A stretch of 8,864 nucleotides of DNA from Bacteroidales bacterium GP1. Its GTDB lineage: Bacteria > Bacteroidota > Bacteroidia > Bacteroidales > Muribaculaceae. Every line of letters begins with the position of its first letter. Positions within the stretch are counted from its first letter, which is position 1. Below, in pieces: positions 1 through 4,951 of the stretch. The stretch lies in NCBI GenBank assembly GCA_001701105.1, contig DAAI01000039.1, forward strand, positions 6,669 through 15,532. Direction: 5' to 3'. The notes beneath the pieces are model-generated. The model made no database searches, was not told the DNA's origin, and saw only the letters and a program-made list of their open reading frames with translations. The position numbers and the translations under genes are program-made.

Positions 1-37
1 GAGTATCTGCGTTTAGCTTCGCAACTCCCTAATTTTC

Positions 38-70
38 AGCTAACTATTTTGTTATTCAGAGAGTTAGGCT
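38..70. other. Possible stem-loop upstream of integrase
   Basis: AGCTAACT (38-45) can pair with AGTTAGGCT (62-70) with one bulged G, leaving a 16-nt loop. It could be a terminator for a gene outside the window, part of an attachment region, or chance. No T-run follows directly, so a terminator is not favoured. The integrase sits at the edge of the element, which is where an att site would be expected, but no second copy of this sequence is in the window to prove it. Confidence 0.25.
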
Positions 71-81
71 AAAATCGCCTC

Positions 82-89
82 TACTTTTG
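82..89 (+). promoter_or_regulatory. Candidate -7 box of integrase promoter
   Basis: TACTTTTG fits the Bacteroides -7 consensus TAnnTTTG. Transcription would begin around 95-100, just before the repeat at 101-160. The weakness is that the nearest upstream TTTG (48-51) is 30 bp away instead of about 20, so a proper -33 element is missing. It may be a weak or activator-dependent promoter, or a chance match. Confidence 0.3.
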
Positions 90-100
90 GAGTGTTTTTG

Positions 101-160
101 ATTGTCATTTTATTGTCCGACATCAAACTTACTACTAAAAATTGTCGTTTTATTGTCGGA
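101..160 (+). repeat. Tandem 20-bp leader repeat (ATTGTC x4)
   Basis: Two 20-bp units, ATTGTC-A-TTTTATTGTCCGA (101-120) and ATTGTC-G-TTTTATTGTCGGA (141-160), lie exactly 40 bp apart. Each holds two ATTGTC hexamers 11 bp apart (101-106 and 112-117; 141-146 and 152-157). They are separated by 20 bp of unrelated sequence and end 3 bp before the integrase ATG. One-turn spacing within each pair and four-turn spacing between pairs suggest binding on one DNA face. Likely roles are integrase arm-type sites, an excisionase site or an operator for integrase expression; the sequence does not decide between them. Confidence 0.65.
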
Positions 161-163
161 GAT

Positions 164-1384
164 ATGAACATAAGAGTCGTAATATTACCACTAAAAGTGC
201 TGGCCGACGGGTCGCATAAATTGAGGATTGCTGTCAGCCACAATTCTCAGACTCGCTATATCCCTACTCGCTTCACTGTCCCCAGTCCAAAGAACCTGAA
301 AAACGGTAACGTCGTAGGTGTCCCCAACGCCCAATACATAAACCTCCAACTTCGCACTCGAATGAATGACTTCTATAAGGCGTGTGATGAGTTGGAGGAC
401 ATCGACTATTATACCTGCGCCCAGTTGGTCAATATGCTTACTAAACGAGCCGAGAGTGCATCCGGGCCTAAGACTGCTAAGGAGATTGCAGAGGATATGC
501 TCAAGAACAGAACCCATGCGTGGGCGCACTCTACCGTCATGGGCTTCAAACAGGGGATGCGTAGGTTCTATGAACATTTCGGCGAGGACTTCATGCTGGC
601 CACTCTAACTCACGCCAACGTCTTAGAGTTCCACAAGTATCTTGAAGGACTCGGATATTCTGAAACATCCATAGGCATGAGAATGGACTCAGTGCGCCGG
701 TTGGTGAAGTATGCTATCAGGCACAGCTATGTAAAGTATAAGGTGTATCCGTTCCTCGACTATAAAGCCGTAAAGTCCGCAATTCGTGAGGTGGCATTAT
801 CCATTGAGCAGCTACGAAAATTGAGAGATCTACAGCTTACCGACAAATGGGAGATTTATGCGCGCGACCTCTTTATGCTCAGTTTCTACCTTTGTGGCAT
901 GAATTTGGCCGACATTCTCAGGCTCGACCTAACTAAGGATGATGTTAAGTTTGTCAGGAAAAAGACTTTCAAGCGACGCAACCCTAACGACACTACGGAG
1001 TTTACTATTCAGCCGGAGGCAAGAGTCATACTCAACAAGTATCTGACTCCTGAGGGTAAACTACAATTCAACGGCTTTGTAACTGAACGGTCTATTCAAC
1101 ATATCAATGCCGACCACCTCAAAAAGCTTCGTGATAAGATTGGTTTCCCAAAACTAATCTTCTATTCTGCACGAAAGACTTTCTCGCAGATCGCAAATGA
1201 ATTGATGATTAAGGACTCTGTAATTGAATACTGCATAGGCGACGCTCCACTGCCGTCTAATCGCGCTCTGTCTTTTTATGTCAAGGTCAGCAAGCGTATG
1301 GCTGACAAGGCTATTCGTAAGGTATTCGATGCTGTGGCTTCCAATAAAAGTCTGGAGCAGTTGATTTCTGAGCTTGAGAACTAA
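164..1384 (+). CDS. int: Tyrosine recombinase (integrase), Bacteroidetes type
   Basis: Site-specific recombinase expected to catalyse integration and excision of the element. The ATG at 164 is preferred over an in-frame GTG at 92: GGAG lies just upstream, the product then begins with a normal N-terminal strand region (MNIRVVILPL), and the 24 extra residues would be encoded by the leader repeats. The protein has 406 residues. About 1-80 form the arm-binding-like N-terminus, about 105-200 the SAM-like core-binding domain, and about 215-395 the catalytic domain. Catalytic landmarks are the conserved Arg of box II in SARKTF (R337) and the presumed nucleophile Y372 (FYVKVSK). The Arg I position in GMNLADIL is Asn (N247), and the usual GH of the third motif reads GD (D360). 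Loss of Arg I is known from IntDOT of CTnDOT, so the enzyme may still be active. It is convergent with the seven-gene operon. Confidence 0.9.
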   Translation: MNIRVVILPLKVLADGSHKLRIAVSHNSQTRYIPTRFTVPSPKNLKNGNVVGVPNAQYINLQLRTRMNDFYKACDELEDIDYYTCAQLVNMLTKRAESASGPKTAKEIAEDMLKNRTHAWAHSTVMGFKQGMRRFYEHFGEDFMLATLTHANVLEFHKYLEGLGYSETSIGMRMDSVRRLVKYAIRHSYVKYKVYPFLDYKAVKSAIREVALSIEQLRKLRDLQLTDKWEIYARDLFMLSFYLCGMNLADILRLDLTKDDVKFVRKKTFKRRNPNDTTEFTIQPEARVILNKYLTPEGKLQFNGFVTERSIQHINADHLKKLRDKIGFPKLIFYSARKTFSQIANELMIKDSVIEYCIGDAPLPSNRALSFYVKVSKRMADKAIRKVFDAVASNKSLEQLISELEN

Positions 1385-1426
1385 ATCTTCTCTAAGGTCA
1401 AGGCGCACCAGTCATCGGTACGCCCG

Positions 1427-1441
1427 GGAGTAATCCACTCC
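1427..1441. terminator. Small hairpin between convergent genes
   Basis: GGAGT (1427-1431) and ACTCC (1437-1441) form a 5-bp stem with a 5-nt loop in the only gap between the integrase and the convergent BRO-N gene. The position fits a bidirectional terminator. The stem is short and neither side has a clear T-run, so the call rests mainly on position. Confidence 0.3.
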
Positions 1442-1442
1442 T

Positions 1443-1455
1443 TAAACTTATTTGC
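1443..1455 (-). repeat. GCAAATAAGTTTA motif, copy 1
   Basis: On the - strand GCAAATAAGTTTA begins directly after the TAA stop of the BRO-N gene. The same 13-mer recurs at 3373-3385 and 7501-7513, with a near copy at 3649-3661, always at the 3' end of a - strand gene. Here it is the only copy without a downstream co-directional gene. It also abuts GCTTATAAGC (1454-1463), a perfect 10-bp palindrome containing the stop codon. Confidence 0.5.
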
Positions 1456-2226
1456 TTATAAGCAGGCCGGAGCCTCGCAGTACGTTAGATTTTTCGCGTT
1501 GGCGTTCAACATTCCACGGAATACTCGCAGAACATTTACGCAGTGCTGAGCCTCTCGGCTTTGCTTGTGTGATAAGGTTCTTATATGCTGACGGGCGCAT
1601 TTCATAACGCCGTCGAGATTGCTTATAAATTCAGGGAGGTGCATTTCTTTTCTAAAGAACTCCTCAACACTCATGTGGCCGTCTGCCGGCACAAATTCTT
1701 CCTGCGCTGATTTGGCCGGTATCGGCTCTGCTTTCTTCTTGTGGATATTCGGGAGAGCCATTTGTGTAGACTGTGCCTGAGTCTTTTTGCTTTTGGCCTT
1801 TCTACGTGCTTGGTCGATGTAGGCCAGACGCACCTCGTAAGAGGTCATATCGTCCGTAATCTGAACCTCATCGAGAGCATGAGATTGTGAGGGATTGAGC
1901 AACGAGAATGTTACTACACTGTCAATCCAACGTCGATAACCGTTAGACTGATTTTTGCGACTATCAATCAGAATGGTCAGCAGTCCGTCCTGATCGACAA
2001 ACCGATTACAGGATGTAATCTTTTGTCGCCGGACATTCATTTCTTTAATCTTGCCTTTCGTGGCCCTGACGATAGCCTCTGCTTCCCGTAGCTTCATGGA
2101 TAAGGTATTGCAGATGTCTGTCAGATTGTACCACAGGCAGCCGTCCTTCTTACAGGCGTGGAGAAATCCATACTCCGGGGAGTAGAACTTCTGCATCGAC
2201 GGCTCTTGTGCTTGGGTCGTTATCAT
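1456..2226 (-). CDS. BRO-N domain antirepressor-like protein
   Basis: DNA-binding protein of the phage antirepressor/BRO type, 256 residues. The N-terminal part (about 12-110) follows the BRO-N pattern: a strand and Gly turn (EYGFLHACKKDG), then LWYNLTDICNTLSM (31-44), which matches the usual WF-AKDVA-ALG block. Later comes FVDQDGLLTILIDSRKNQSNGYRRWIDSVV (77-105; key elements GLL, SRK, RRW), the conserved end of the domain. A Lys/Arg/Gln-rich linker (about 136-175) leads to a helical C-terminal part (about 184-245) of unknown role. It is the last gene of its operon, 7 bp after its neighbour. BRO-N proteins commonly lift repression or act as regulators in temperate phages, so control of lysogeny is plausible but inferred; no repressor partner is in view. 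MQKFYSPEYG at residue 11 is an alternative start. Confidence 0.75.
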   Translation of the reverse strand: MITTQAQEPSMQKFYSPEYGFLHACKKDGCLWYNLTDICNTLSMKLREAEAIVRATKGKIKEMNVRRQKITSCNRFVDQDGLLTILIDSRKNQSNGYRRWIDSVVTFSLLNPSQSHALDEVQITDDMTSYEVRLAYIDQARRKAKSKKTQAQSTQMALPNIHKKKAEPIPAKSAQEEFVPADGHMSVEEFFRKEMHLPEFISNLDGVMKCARQHIRTLSHKQSREAQHCVNVLRVFRGMLNANAKNLTYCEAPACL

Positions 2227-2233
2227 ACATGAG

Positions 2234-2494
2234 TTACTTTATATTGATTTCCGATATTTGGAGTCTAACGTAAGCGTGATTTTGAGCCTCGTAGCCATCT
2301 TCGTAGGCCGAAAAACAATGAGGGGTATCTTTATCTATTACCCAATCATCGTCCTTTGCTGACATACGGCACTCCTCAGCTATGCTCTTGAAGCGCTCGA
2401 CTGCCTCATCGAGGTCGCCATAAGGCTCTACTTCCAATTCTGCATCATAATCATACGAGCAGTCTTTGATTACTATATATACTTTATGCTTCAT
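2234..2494 (-). CDS. Small acidic protein of unknown function
   Basis: 86 residues, not recognised. It opens with a hydrophobic strand (KVYIVIKD) and continues with a DYDAELEVE strand, a helix (DLDEAVERFKSIAEECRMS) and a closing strand (HAYVRLQISEINI), consistent with a small alpha/beta fold. It is acidic: I count 21 Asp/Glu against 10 Lys/Arg. AGGA stands 8 bp before the ATG. The gene lies 10 bp after the DpnD/PcfM-like gene and 7 bp before the BRO-N gene, so it is almost certainly co-transcribed. The strand-helix layout resembles the preceding small gene, but there is no convincing sequence identity. A role in host interaction or anti-defence is possible only by context. Confidence 0.75.
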   Translation of the reverse strand: MKHKVYIVIKDCSYDYDAELEVEPYGDLDEAVERFKSIAEECRMSAKDDDWVIDKDTPHCFSAYEDGYEAQNHAYVRLQISEINIK

Positions 2495-2504
2495 ACTTTA
2501 TCCT

Positions 2505-2693
2505 TTATAAGGGTTGTATATCAGTTACACAGGATTGAACTCCTACGACCTCGGACTCGTTGAGGCTCATACACTCTGCTTTATCCTCAGCCAGTTCAAG
2601 AGCTTCATCTTCCGTTTCAGTCTCGACCTCAACCGTTATCACTGCATCGTAGTGAACATTAACTCTGTACTTCTTTACTTTGGGTTCGCTCAT
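2505..2693 (-). CDS. DpnD/PcfM-like small acidic protein
   Basis: 62 residues. After a Lys-rich start (SEPKVKKYRV) come two strands (YRVNVHYDAVITVEVET) and a helix with the EDEALELAEDKAE pattern (28-40), then SEVVGVQSC and a short tail. A paired strand followed by an EEA-type helix is the layout of the DpnD/PcfM family of small mobile-element proteins, whose function is not established. The match is by pattern, so it is tentative. The protein is strongly acidic, with about 15 acidic and 5 basic residues. Its ATG overlaps the stop of the preceding gene (2690-2693), implying translational coupling. Confidence 0.7.
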   Translation of the reverse strand: MSEPKVKKYRVNVHYDAVITVEVETETEDEALELAEDKAECMSLNESEVVGVQSCVTDIQPL

Positions 2694-3118
2694 ACTTCTT
2701 CAATTTTTGAGGTTACATCTTCTTTTAACTTAGTCAGAGAGGTAATTTCTTCGTCTATCTGGCTGACACTCTTAGCCAGCACTTTCTTGAACTCATTACT
2801 TATGTACTGGAAAATTTCTTCCTGATGTTCGTTCAGATACTTATCTAATGACTTCCAGAACAACTCTGCATTACTGATACTCAATAATCTGCTACAGCTT
2901 GAGTTACCGAAGTAACCCTTGTGGGTATCAAACCATATTCTGTGCGCGTTACAAGCACTAAATCTCTCATCCTGATTAAATCCCATTCCGTACTTATCTA
3001 CGTCCGAAGCCCCATATAGCGCCTGATAATCACTGAGCTCACGAGGATACTTTTTATGGAACTGGGATAGCTTTTCTGCATCTGACGCAATGCTTTTGAT
3101 CTTATCTATATCCGTCAT
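2690..3118 (-). CDS. Hypothetical protein with C-terminal coiled coil
   Basis: 142 residues, family not recognised. The N-terminal half has a charged helix (DKIKSIASDAEKLSQFHKK) and a central segment with Cys, His and aromatic residues (about 53-75: SACNAHRIWFDTHKGYFGN-SC). The C-terminal 60 residues are helical with heptad-like hydrophobic spacing (FKKVLAKSV, IDEEITSLTKLKEDV, about 108-140), suggesting a coiled coil and oligomerisation. No signal peptide or membrane segment is present. AAGGAT precedes the ATG, and the gap from the previous stop is 4 bp. It is the longest of the unknown proteins in this operon. The Cys/His residues might bind metal, but their spacing matches no zinc finger I know. 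Confidence 0.75.
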   Translation of the reverse strand: MTDIDKIKSIASDAEKLSQFHKKYPRELSDYQALYGASDVDKYGMGFNQDERFSACNAHRIWFDTHKGYFGNSSCSRLLSISNAELFWKSLDKYLNEHQEEIFQYISNEFKKVLAKSVSQIDEEITSLTKLKEDVTSKIEEV

Positions 3119-3122
3119 ATCC

Positions 3123-3368
3123 TTAATTCTTTAAGTCGTATGAAAACTGAGTGCCGCAAACGTCCGCACTCGCGTTGAGAGCATTTACCAGACTTTTGAT
3201 AGTCTTGGGATTGCGAGGTATCTTTCGACTTGCCTCGCTCCCACATAGGAGCTTATAGCTAAAATACTCTTTCAATTCCTCGAGGGTTCCAGTGGTAGTT
3301 CTGGTGGTAGCCTCACCCTTATAGTTGTATCGAGTTATCTCGATAGTGTATGCCTTAGTTGTTGCCAT
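3123..3368 (-). CDS. Small basic hypothetical protein
   Basis: 81 residues, not recognised. It begins with a strand pair (AYTIEITRYNYKGEATTRTTTGTLEEL), in which the Thr-rich turn leads to a TLEELKEYFSYKL helix (28-40). A basic stretch follows (ASRKIPRNPKTIKSLVNAL, 46-64), then a Cys-containing end. The opening resembles small phage proteins in which a beta hairpin is followed by a helix introduced by T-LEEL, a layout often seen in proteins of unknown role. Unlike its neighbours it has a net positive charge (about 12 basic and 8 acidic residues). It starts 9 bp after the previous stop, directly behind a GCAAATAAGTTTA motif copy. Confidence 0.7.
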   Translation of the reverse strand: MATTKAYTIEITRYNYKGEATTRTTTGTLEELKEYFSYKLLCGSEASRKIPRNPKTIKSLVNALNASADVCGTQFSYDLKN

Positions 3369-3372
3369 GTCG

Positions 3373-3385
3373 TAAACTTATTTGC
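3373..3385 (-). repeat. GCAAATAAGTTTA motif, copy 2
   Basis: On the - strand GCAAATAAGTTTA contains the TAA stop of the 3378-3629 gene and ends 4 bp before the ATG of the next gene (3368). It is an exact copy of the 13-mer at 1443-1455 and 7501-7513. The inner TAAGTTTA differs from the Bacteroides -7 consensus TAnnTTTG only in the last base, but no -33 element was found. Confidence 0.5.
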
Positions 3386-3629
3386 CGGAGTGAACTATCA
3401 TCGTGCCCTCATGGAGCAAGTGATAAGATAAGATTACTTCGCCCTTAATAGGACTGGTGCTTTCATCATCAACATCGCCGTCAAATTCAACAAAGCAGAT
3501 GTCGACACTTTTCCCGGGGACACTTTCGGCAGCCTTCTGAGCTTCCAGTATCAGGTCCTCCATACAGCCATAGCCGATATTATCAGAGCCACGCCACAGG
3601 CCAAAGTTGGCAAAATTCTTTACTTTCAT
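3378..3629 (-). CDS. Small acidic hypothetical protein
   Basis: 83 residues, not recognised. Features are an N-terminal FANFGLWRGSDNIGYGC segment, a helix (MEDLILEAQKAAESV, 23-37) and a strand followed by an acidic loop (DICFVEFDGDVDDES, 43-57). The C-terminus is a strand region (GEVILSYHLLHEGTMIVHSG). It is moderately acidic (about 14 acidic and 7 basic residues). No signal peptide, membrane segment or catalytic motif is evident. Its leader repeats that of the preceding gene (GTTTCGTTT...GGGTT on the + strand), suggesting shared control of translation. A MED(L/V)I helix followed by an acidic loop also occurs in the upstream protein; this may reflect distant duplication but is too short to prove it. 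Confidence 0.7.
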   Translation of the reverse strand: MKVKNFANFGLWRGSDNIGYGCMEDLILEAQKAAESVPGKSVDICFVEFDGDVDDESTSPIKGEVILSYHLLHEGTMIVHSGK

Positions 3630-3635
3630 ATCTTC

Positions 3636-3652
3636 GTTTCGTTTAGGGTTTA
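3636..3652 (-). repeat. Leader repeat AACCCT-AAACGAAAC, copy A
   Basis: The - strand reads TAAACCCTAAACGAAAC just before the ATG at 3629. The leader of the preceding gene (3918-3934) reads TAACCCTCAAACGAAAC. Allowing a one-base shift, the two are nearly identical and stand at similar distances from the start codon. There is no strong Shine-Dalgarno sequence, so this A-rich leader may be the ribosome-recruiting element. Part of it overlaps the degenerate GCAAATAAG motif copy at 3649-3661. Confidence 0.5.
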
Positions 3653-3661
3653 CTTATTTGC
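3649..3661 (-). repeat. GCAAATAAG motif, degenerate copy 3
   Basis: On the - strand GCAAATAAGTAAA follows the TAA stop of the 3668-3913 gene by 6 bp. It shares GCAAATAAG and the final A with the three exact copies but carries AA where they have TT. It lies between two co-directional genes. Confidence 0.4.
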
Positions 3662-3667
3662 TTTATC

Positions 3668-3913
3668 TTAGTATTCTGCTTCTACTCCCACTCCAAACCA
3701 AAACTCATCTTCGGGGATGCCGGCAGAGCAAAGAGTTTCGGAGATTTCGCACTCAATCTGGTCATCATCCTCATCTTCGGCTTCAAACTCATAAGTGTTA
3801 GATGAAGTCTGATTGATTTCAATGCCGTCGTAACTGAGGAGGCGGATAACATCTTCCATAGCCCAGTTAGCAGTTCTGGCATATCTGAGTGAGATTTCAA
3901 GAGTCTTAATCAT
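3668..3913 (-). CDS. Highly acidic small protein, first gene of operon
   Basis: 81 residues, not recognised. A Met-Ile-Lys start leads into a strand and a helix (TANWAMEDVIRLLSYDG, 14-30). A very acidic segment follows (YEFEAEDEDDDQIECEISE, about 41-59), then an aromatic tail (DEFWFGVGVEAEY). I count 21 acidic against 4 basic residues, a net charge near -17 and the most extreme in the window. It is the first gene behind the strong promoter, with a short leader, so it is probably abundant early. Such acidity in a small, promoter-proximal phage protein is compatible with DNA mimicry or inhibition of a nucleic-acid-binding host protein, but no homology supports this. An overlapping frame on the same strand (72 residues) is judged a shadow because the leader and first ATG favour this one. 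Confidence 0.7.
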   Translation of the reverse strand: MIKTLEISLRYARTANWAMEDVIRLLSYDGIEINQTSSNTYEFEAEDEDDDQIECEISETLCSAGIPEDEFWFGVGVEAEY

Positions 3914-3917
3914 CGTA

Positions 3918-3934
3918 GTTTCGTTTGAGGGTTA
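3918..3934 (-). repeat. Leader repeat AACCCT-AAACGAAAC, copy B
   Basis: The - strand leader TAACCCTCAAACGAAAC stands just before the ATG at 3913 and matches copy A at 3636-3652, the leader of the next gene. It lies within the predicted 5' untranslated region, about 12 bases after the likely transcription start. Confidence 0.5.
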
Positions 3935-3952
3935 TGTTTTATTTTTACACTA

Positions 3953-3984
3953 CAAAGATAGCAAAAAATTATCATATACACAAA
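3953..3984 (-). promoter_or_regulatory. Bacteroides-type promoter for the 3913-1456 operon
   Basis: On the - strand TTTG (3984-3981), a 20-bp spacer and TATCTTTG (3960-3953) match the known -33/-7 pattern of the primary sigma factor of Bacteroides (TTTG, about 19-21 bp, TAnnTTTG). The spacer is A/T-rich. Transcription would begin near 3945-3948, leaving about 33 nt before the ATG at 3913. No second match of this quality was found on the - strand, so this promoter probably drives all seven genes. It is also the best evidence for a Bacteroidales host. Confidence 0.8.
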
Positions 3985-4042
3985 CGTAAAGACTTGTAAA
4001 TCTGCGTTTTATATCCTACTAATCGAATTTTTAACTTTTGCT

Positions 4043-4066
4043 AACTTGTTATCCTATGTGCAAGTT
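4043..4066. repeat. Inverted repeat AACTTG-12-CAAGTT
   Basis: AACTTG (4043-4048) and CAAGTT (4061-4066) form a perfect 6-bp inverted repeat with a 12-bp spacer, in the gap between the ASCH-like gene and the operon promoter. It lies about 60-80 bp upstream of the -33 element. A further ACTTGT lies at 3992-3997. It could be an activator or repressor site, or a weak hairpin ending the upstream operon; no T-run follows on the - strand, which disfavours a terminator. Confidence 0.35.
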
Positions 4067-4082
4067 TTGAAGTGTTCAGAGA

Positions 4083-4727
4083 TTACTTGACTAACTCAAA
4101 ATCATACGCAAAGGTGAATGGGTTGCTATCCCATGTTCCTCTCCGAGAAACTCTATCTATAAGCTCAGCGTATGCTCTTTGGGGAGTATCATAAACACGT
4201 CCCCAACAGACCTTACCGGCACAATCTTTGAGATACTGGCAGGGATAATAACTGATATGATGCTGGGGTACTTTTGTGGGTATCCTGTGAACATCCCGAA
4301 TAACACCCTCTTTTAAGCAATCCTCATCAGAAATATCCTGAAGTCTTTCGATCCGTACTCTTGTAAATTGGATATTATGAGGCATGAGGTCTGCTCTAAC
4401 AAACATCTTATTAGAATAACCGGCCATTTGCATTGCTTCTGCTTCGGTCTTGTAGCCAGTATGCAACCAAATATCTCGATATGCCTGAGCAATGGCCACA
4501 ACCTCTCCAACTTGATAAGGCAACTTTCCTATTTTCTCAACGAAAAAATACTGTTCCAGTAGTTCAATGCCGGAGAGTCTGTCAAAGGTGGCGTGATAGT
4601 ATTCCTCTCCAAACCTTTCAGCTTTATCAATAATACTCTTAGGGATTATTCTTCTCGTTTGAGTTTTCAATCTCGACAATACAGCCTTCGTGAGGCCGTA
4701 ATCATCATTGAACATTATCTTCTTCAT
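4083..4727 (-). CDS. ASCH-like (PUA-superfamily) phage protein
   Basis: 214 residues. The order of motifs is that of phage ASCH-like proteins: a start (MKKIMFNDDYGLTKAVL) leading to KTQTRR (21-26), the basic motif near the start of the fold; then PYQVGEVVAIAQAYRDI (70-86), corresponding to the GD-hydrophobic-V strand; then a central strand-helix block FTRVRIERLQDISDEDCLKEGV (121-142); and finally AELIDRV...GTWDSNPFTFAYDFELV (187-213), where the W-NP-F-F ending is typical. The fold belongs to the PUA superfamily, thought to bind RNA or modified nucleotides; some ASCH proteins are nucleases or amidohydrolases. The exact activity is unknown. The Gly often found before the Lys of the KT-TRR motif is Leu here. 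The start overlaps the previous gene by 23 bp. It is the last gene of the thirteen-gene operon. Confidence 0.75.
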   Translation of the reverse strand: MKKIMFNDDYGLTKAVLSRLKTQTRRIIPKSIIDKAERFGEEYYHATFDRLSGIELLEQYFFVEKIGKLPYQVGEVVAIAQAYRDIWLHTGYKTEAEAMQMAGYSNKMFVRADLMPHNIQFTRVRIERLQDISDEDCLKEGVIRDVHRIPTKVPQHHISYYPCQYLKDCAGKVCWGRVYDTPQRAYAELIDRVSRRGTWDSNPFTFAYDFELVK

Positions 4728-4950
4728 GCTTCAGTTCTCTATGTATTCGATATAGATATATTCCGTTTACATTCTCAGAGTGGCCTAATACTCCGTCGTC
4801 CTCCAGTTCTGATATAGTGTCTCTGACATCATCGAGAACACGTTTCAAGACTTCGTTATGACTGGCCACGATAGGCACCGTGTGGGATACCTCTCGTTCT
4901 TTCAGCATGGCACGGACTATATTGTAAATATACGGCTGTAAATACTCCAT
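4705..4950 (-). CDS. Small winged-helix-like protein
   Basis: 81 residues. The layout suggests a winged helix: helix 1 (YIYNIVRAMLKEREVSH, 7-23), helix 2 (SHNEVLKRVLDDVRD, 30-44), helix 3 (TISELEDDGVLGHSE, 45-59), then a wing strand (VNGIYLYRIHREL, 61-73). The phrase TISELEDDGVLG resembles the recognition-helix end of many winged-helix proteins, where a hairpin follows L-DDG-L. DNA binding is therefore plausible but inferred, since no specific family is recognised. The stop of the previous gene lies one base before this ATG, and the gene runs 23 bp into the ASCH-like gene, so both are translated together. It may be a transcription regulator or an accessory subunit. Confidence 0.65.
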   Translation of the reverse strand: MEYLQPYIYNIVRAMLKEREVSHTVPIVASHNEVLKRVLDDVRDTISELEDDGVLGHSENVNGIYLYRIHRELKHEEDNVQ

Positions 4951-4951
4951 A

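Noticed and set aside
10..36. Part of a tRNA T-arm (TTCGCAACTCC) as att core
   Set aside because: The bases around TTCG cannot form the 5-bp T-stem and no CCA-like end follows.
124..131. TAAGTTTG on the - strand as a promoter -7 box
   Set aside because: No TTTG lies about 20 bp upstream on that strand and there is no gene to the left in the window.
92..163. Longer integrase starting at GTG 92
   Set aside because: The extra 24 residues would be encoded by the ATTGTC repeats, and the ATG at 164 has GGAG upstream and gives a normal N-terminus.
191..608. Two ORFs overlapping the integrase N-terminal half
   Set aside because: Antisense and out-of-frame shadows without any family signature.
1154..1408. 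ORF on the - strand within the integrase 3' end
   Set aside because: It lies opposite a well-supported gene, starts with GTG and has no recognisable features; a shadow.
3682..3900. 72-residue ORF on the same strand as the acidic gene
   Set aside because: It is out of frame with the gene that follows the leader and promoter, and has an unlikely Met/Ser/Lys-rich composition.
4043..4066. Inverted repeat as a terminator of the thirteen-gene operon
   Set aside because: The stem has only 6 bp with a 12-nt loop, and on the - strand it is followed by A-rich, not T-rich, sequence.
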